A stretch of DNA of 7,928 bases from Bacteroidia bacterium (GTDB taxonomy: Bacteria; Bacteroidota; Bacteroidia; B-17B0; Aurantibacillaceae): contig JAOABO010000014.1 in the NCBI GenBank assembly GCA_026418315.1, positions 12,319-20,246 on the forward strand, given 5' to 3'. Positions 5,487 through 7,928 of the stretch are shown piece by piece. The position numbers and the translations under genes were made by a program. How positions within the stretch are numbered: position 1 is the first letter of the stretch; every line of letters begins with the position of its first letter. The notes under the pieces were generated by a model. That model ran no database searches. It saw only the letters and a list, made by a program, of their open reading frames with translations, and was not told where the DNA came from.

Positions 5487-7928
5487 AGAACATATTTTTC
5501 TATAATCATTAGTTGGTGTATTTTATTTGTATCATTCTTTTCATTAGCTCAAAACACATATACTATTTCCGGTAAAGTATTTGATGCAGCTACCAAAGAA
5601 CCACTGCCTTTTGTTCCCTTGATTATCAATAAAACAACCATTGGTACACAAACCGACATGGAGGGTAATTATATGATTAAAACCAACCAAATAGGCGACT
5701 CACTCGTTGCCTTTTATGTTGGATACAAAAAACTTTCACGACCCATTCAAAAAGGCATTTATAATCAGGTGATTAATATGCCACTGGAATTAGAGGGCGT
5801 AGCATTAGAGGAAGTAACGGTAAAGGCCGGTGAAAATCCTGCACATCGAATCATTCGCCATGCTATTGCAAACAAGAGCCGAAATAATCCTGACAAATTA
5901 GAAGCATATCAATATGAAGTGTACAATAAAATAGAGTTTGATTTAAATAAAATTCCAAAAGAAATGAGAGAAAGTAAGTTGATGAAGCCCGTAGCATTTG
6001 TATTTAAGAATGTAGATAGTACCTTCAGTGATGAAAAACCTTCTTTACCTTTTTTTATGATAGAAAATATATCAGAGTTTTATTACAAAAAAAATCCACT
6101 GAGAAAAAAAGAAATTGTAAAAGCCAGCAAAATTACAGGAGTAGAAAACAGCAGTATTTCAAGTATTATGGGGGATATGTACCAGCGGGTGAATATTTAT
6201 GACAATAATATTTTGATATTTGACAAACAATTTCCAAGCCCTATCTCTTCTGAAGGTTTTTTTTATTATAAATATTTTCTGGAAGACAGCGGGTTTATAG
6301 GAAATAAATATTGCTATCACATCCGGTTCAAACCCAAACGAACAGGGGATATTGCATTTGCAGGCAACATTTGGATTGCAGATACTACTTGGGGTGTAAA
6401 ACGATTTGAAATGTCCTTGCCTAAAGAAGCCAATATTAATTTTGTTAATCAGGTGAAGTCGGTACAGGAATATGATATGATAGATACCACCTGGATGTTG
6501 ATTAAAGATAAATTAGTCATTGATTTTTCGCCCACAAAAAACTCTATTGGTTTTTATGGTAGAAAAACTACTTCTTACAAAAAAATTGTTATCAATCAAG
6601 CCCGAGAAGATAAGTTTTACACACTTGGAGATGCTATTGTTGTGGAAGACGATGCTCTAAAAAAAGATGACCATTTCTGGCAGCAAAACAGACACGACAC
6701 CCTTTCTGCAAGAGAAATGAAAATATTCAAAATGATTGACACCATACAAAGCTTACCCATATATAAAACATGGGTAGATTTCTTTTATTTACTCTTCAAC
6801 GGTTATAAGAAGTTAAACAATTTTGAAATAGGACCTTATTATAATATGGTGAGTTACAATTTAATAGAAGGTCCCAGATTCCGATTTGGCGGAAGAACAA
6901 GTGCCTTGTTCAGCAGATGGTTTGAATTAAGCGGATATGTGGCGTATGGTACAAAAGATGAAAAATGGAAGTATGGATTAGGATTCAAATGTTTTATTAC
7001 TCAGAAACCAAACAGACAACTATTCGGAATAAACTTCAAGAGTGATTATGAAATACTTGGACAAAGCACCAATGGGTTTTCACAGGATAATCTTTTTGCA
7101 TCTTTTTTAAGAGCCAGAGGATTGAAAACGCTCACCAAAGTGAATAAAACAGAAGGGTGGTATGAGCGTGAATGGTTTCCTGGTTTAACTACTAAACTCA
7201 TCTTGTTTGGCACTACCTATGCACCCTTGTCACTTAATTTTCCTTATTTATATGAAAGCACTTTGGATGGAAAAATTAAAGAAAAAGATTATATAAAAAA
7301 TGTAGAAATAAGAGTGAACATACGATTTGCCTATAAAGAAAAATTTGTGGGCGGCGATTTTGAAAGGGTATCTTTAGGTACTATTTATCCTGTTATACAA
7401 TTGATGTATTCCAAATCTTTACCGGATGCTTATGGAGGAGAATATAATTTTCAAAGAGTGGCATTAAGTATTTACAAAAGAATAAGAATTACTCCTATTC
7501 TTGGTTACACTGATTTGAATGTTACAGCCGGCAAGATATTTGGCACATTACCGTATCCACTCATGGAATTACACGGTGGAAATGAAACTTATATGTTTGA
7601 CCCTTATGCTTATAATATGATGCGTTATTTTGAATTTGCTTCTGACCAATATATTTCTTCTTATGCCGAGCATCACTTTAATGGTTTATTTTTGAACAGA
7701 ATTCCACTTTTGAAAAAATTAAAGTTGAGGGAAATTGCCGGTATAAAGGGCGTATGGGGCAGTATTAACAGCTTAAACAGGCAAGTACTGATTTTTCCGC
7801 CTACTTTGAGAGCATTGGATAATGGCCCTTATTTAGAGGCAAACGTGGGAATAGAAAATATATTCAAAATTTTCAGAGTAGATGCTTTGTGGCGACTTAC
7901 TTATCCATTGCCAAGAGCAATAGATAAT
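5484..7928 (+). CDS. DUF5686 and carboxypeptidase-like regulatory domain protein, predicted outer-membrane protein, 3' end cut off
   Basis: The frame is open from ATG for 815 codons to the window edge; I translated it through without a stop. Members of this Bacteroidota family are usually a little longer than this, so little should be missing. Residues 1-22 form a signal peptide ending SLA before Gln23. Residues about 26-105 are a carboxypeptidase-D-like regulatory (beta-sandwich) domain: TISGKVFDAATKEPLPFV, then GTQTDMEGNYMI and a VGYKK segment. A short linker, LEEVTVKAGENPAHRIIRHA (about 108-127), leads into DUF5686, a motif common in this family. From about 450 the sequence alternates aromatic and polar residues, with EGPRFRFGGRTS at 462-473, suggesting an outer-membrane beta-barrel like the surface-antigen/Omp85-type folds; this is inference. 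Function is unknown, and the regulatory domain should not be read as evidence of TonB-dependent transport. It overlaps the dxr stop by one base, so expression is probably tied to dxr. Confidence 0.88.
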   Translation, partial: MRTYFSIIISWCILFVSFFSLAQNTYTISGKVFDAATKEPLPFVPLIINKTTIGTQTDMEGNYMIKTNQIGDSLVAFYVGYKKLSRPIQKGIYNQVINMPLELEGVALEEVTVKAGENPAHRIIRHAIANKSRNNPDKLEAYQYEVYNKIEFDLNKIPKEMRESKLMKPVAFVFKNVDSTFSDEKPSLPFFMIENISEFYYKKNPLRKKEIVKASKITGVENSSISSIMGDMYQRVNIYDNNILIFDKQFPSPISSEGFFYYKYFLEDSGFIGNKYCYHIRFKPKRTGDIAFAGNIWIADTTWGVKRFEMSLPKEANINFVNQVKSVQEYDMIDTTWMLIKDKLVIDFSPTKNSIGFYGRKTTSYKKIVINQAREDKFYTLGDAIVVEDDALKKDDHFWQQNRHDTLSAREMKIFKMIDTIQSLPIYKTWVDFFYLLFNGYKKLNNFEIGPYYNMVSYNLIEGPRFRFGGRTSALFSRWFELSGYVAYGTKDEKWKYGLGFKCFITQKPNRQLFGINFKSDYEILGQSTNGFSQDNLFASFLRARGLKTLTKVNKTEGWYEREWFPGLTTKLILFGTTYAPLSLNFPYLYESTLDGKIKEKDYIKNVEIRVNIRFAYKEKFVGGDFERVSLGTIYPVIQLMYSKSLPDAYGGEYNFQRVALSIYKRIRITPILGYTDLNVTAGKIFGTLPYPLMELHGGNETYMFDPYAYNMMRYFEFASDQYISSYAEHHFNGLFLNRIPLLKKLKLREIAGIKGVWGSINSLNRQVLIFPPTLRALDNGPYLEANVGIENIFKIFRVDALWRLTYPLPRAIDN

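Larger units (their letters stand above)
1596..7928 (+). other. Probable operon: kinase, MBOAT, smpB, dxr, DUF5686
   Basis: Five plus-strand genes follow one another with spacings of +2, +33, -4 and -1 bp. I see no terminator hairpin and no convincing internal promoter between them. The only promoter candidate is at 1548-1579. The largest gap, 3821-3853, is AT-rich and holds a weak TATATTTA without a matching TTTG at the right distance. The unit may continue beyond 7928. Confidence 0.65.

Overview
The window looks like chromosomal DNA from a member of the Bacteroidota, probably a Chitinophagales/Sphingobacteriales-type organism. Four things point there: a secreted protein with a type IX secretion (T9SS) type-B sorting domain; a 'carboxypeptidase-like regulatory domain + DUF5686' outer-membrane protein, a family essentially confined to this phylum; AT-rich genes without Shine-Dalgarno sequences; and promoter-like TTG/TTTG...TAnnTTTG pairs of the Bacteroidota type. 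Genus cannot be read from the sequence.

Layout. The left part (1-1414, minus strand) is one long secreted T9SS cargo gene whose last residues lie beyond base 1. A 181-bp divergent intergenic region (1415-1595) carries a back-to-back pair of promoter candidates. From 1596 to the right edge every gene is on the plus strand and tightly packed: a fructosamine/ketosamine-3-kinase (1596-2447), an MBOAT-family membrane O-acyltransferase (2450-3820), smpB (3854-4315), dxr (4312-5484), and a DUF5686 outer-membrane protein (5484-7928, cut by the right edge). The junctions are a 2-bp gap, a 33-bp gap, a 4-bp overlap and a 1-bp overlap, so the block is probably one transcription unit with translational coupling at three of the four junctions.

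How the genes fit together. smpB (trans-translation) and dxr (MEP isoprenoid pathway) are housekeeping genes. The kinase probably repairs glycated amines or proteins. The MBOAT protein probably acylates an envelope or extracellular glycan, but no partner gene is beside it. The DUF5686 protein is exported to the outer membrane. The shared promoter looks like co-expression of unrelated functions rather than one pathway.

I see no mobile element, CRISPR array, tRNA, rRNA or clear new system. The most unusual feature is the base composition of the T9SS cargo gene: about 45% GC at both ends and about 29% in the middle (counted by hand), with one boundary at the linker before the sorting domain. That suggests modular exchange among paralogous cargo genes.
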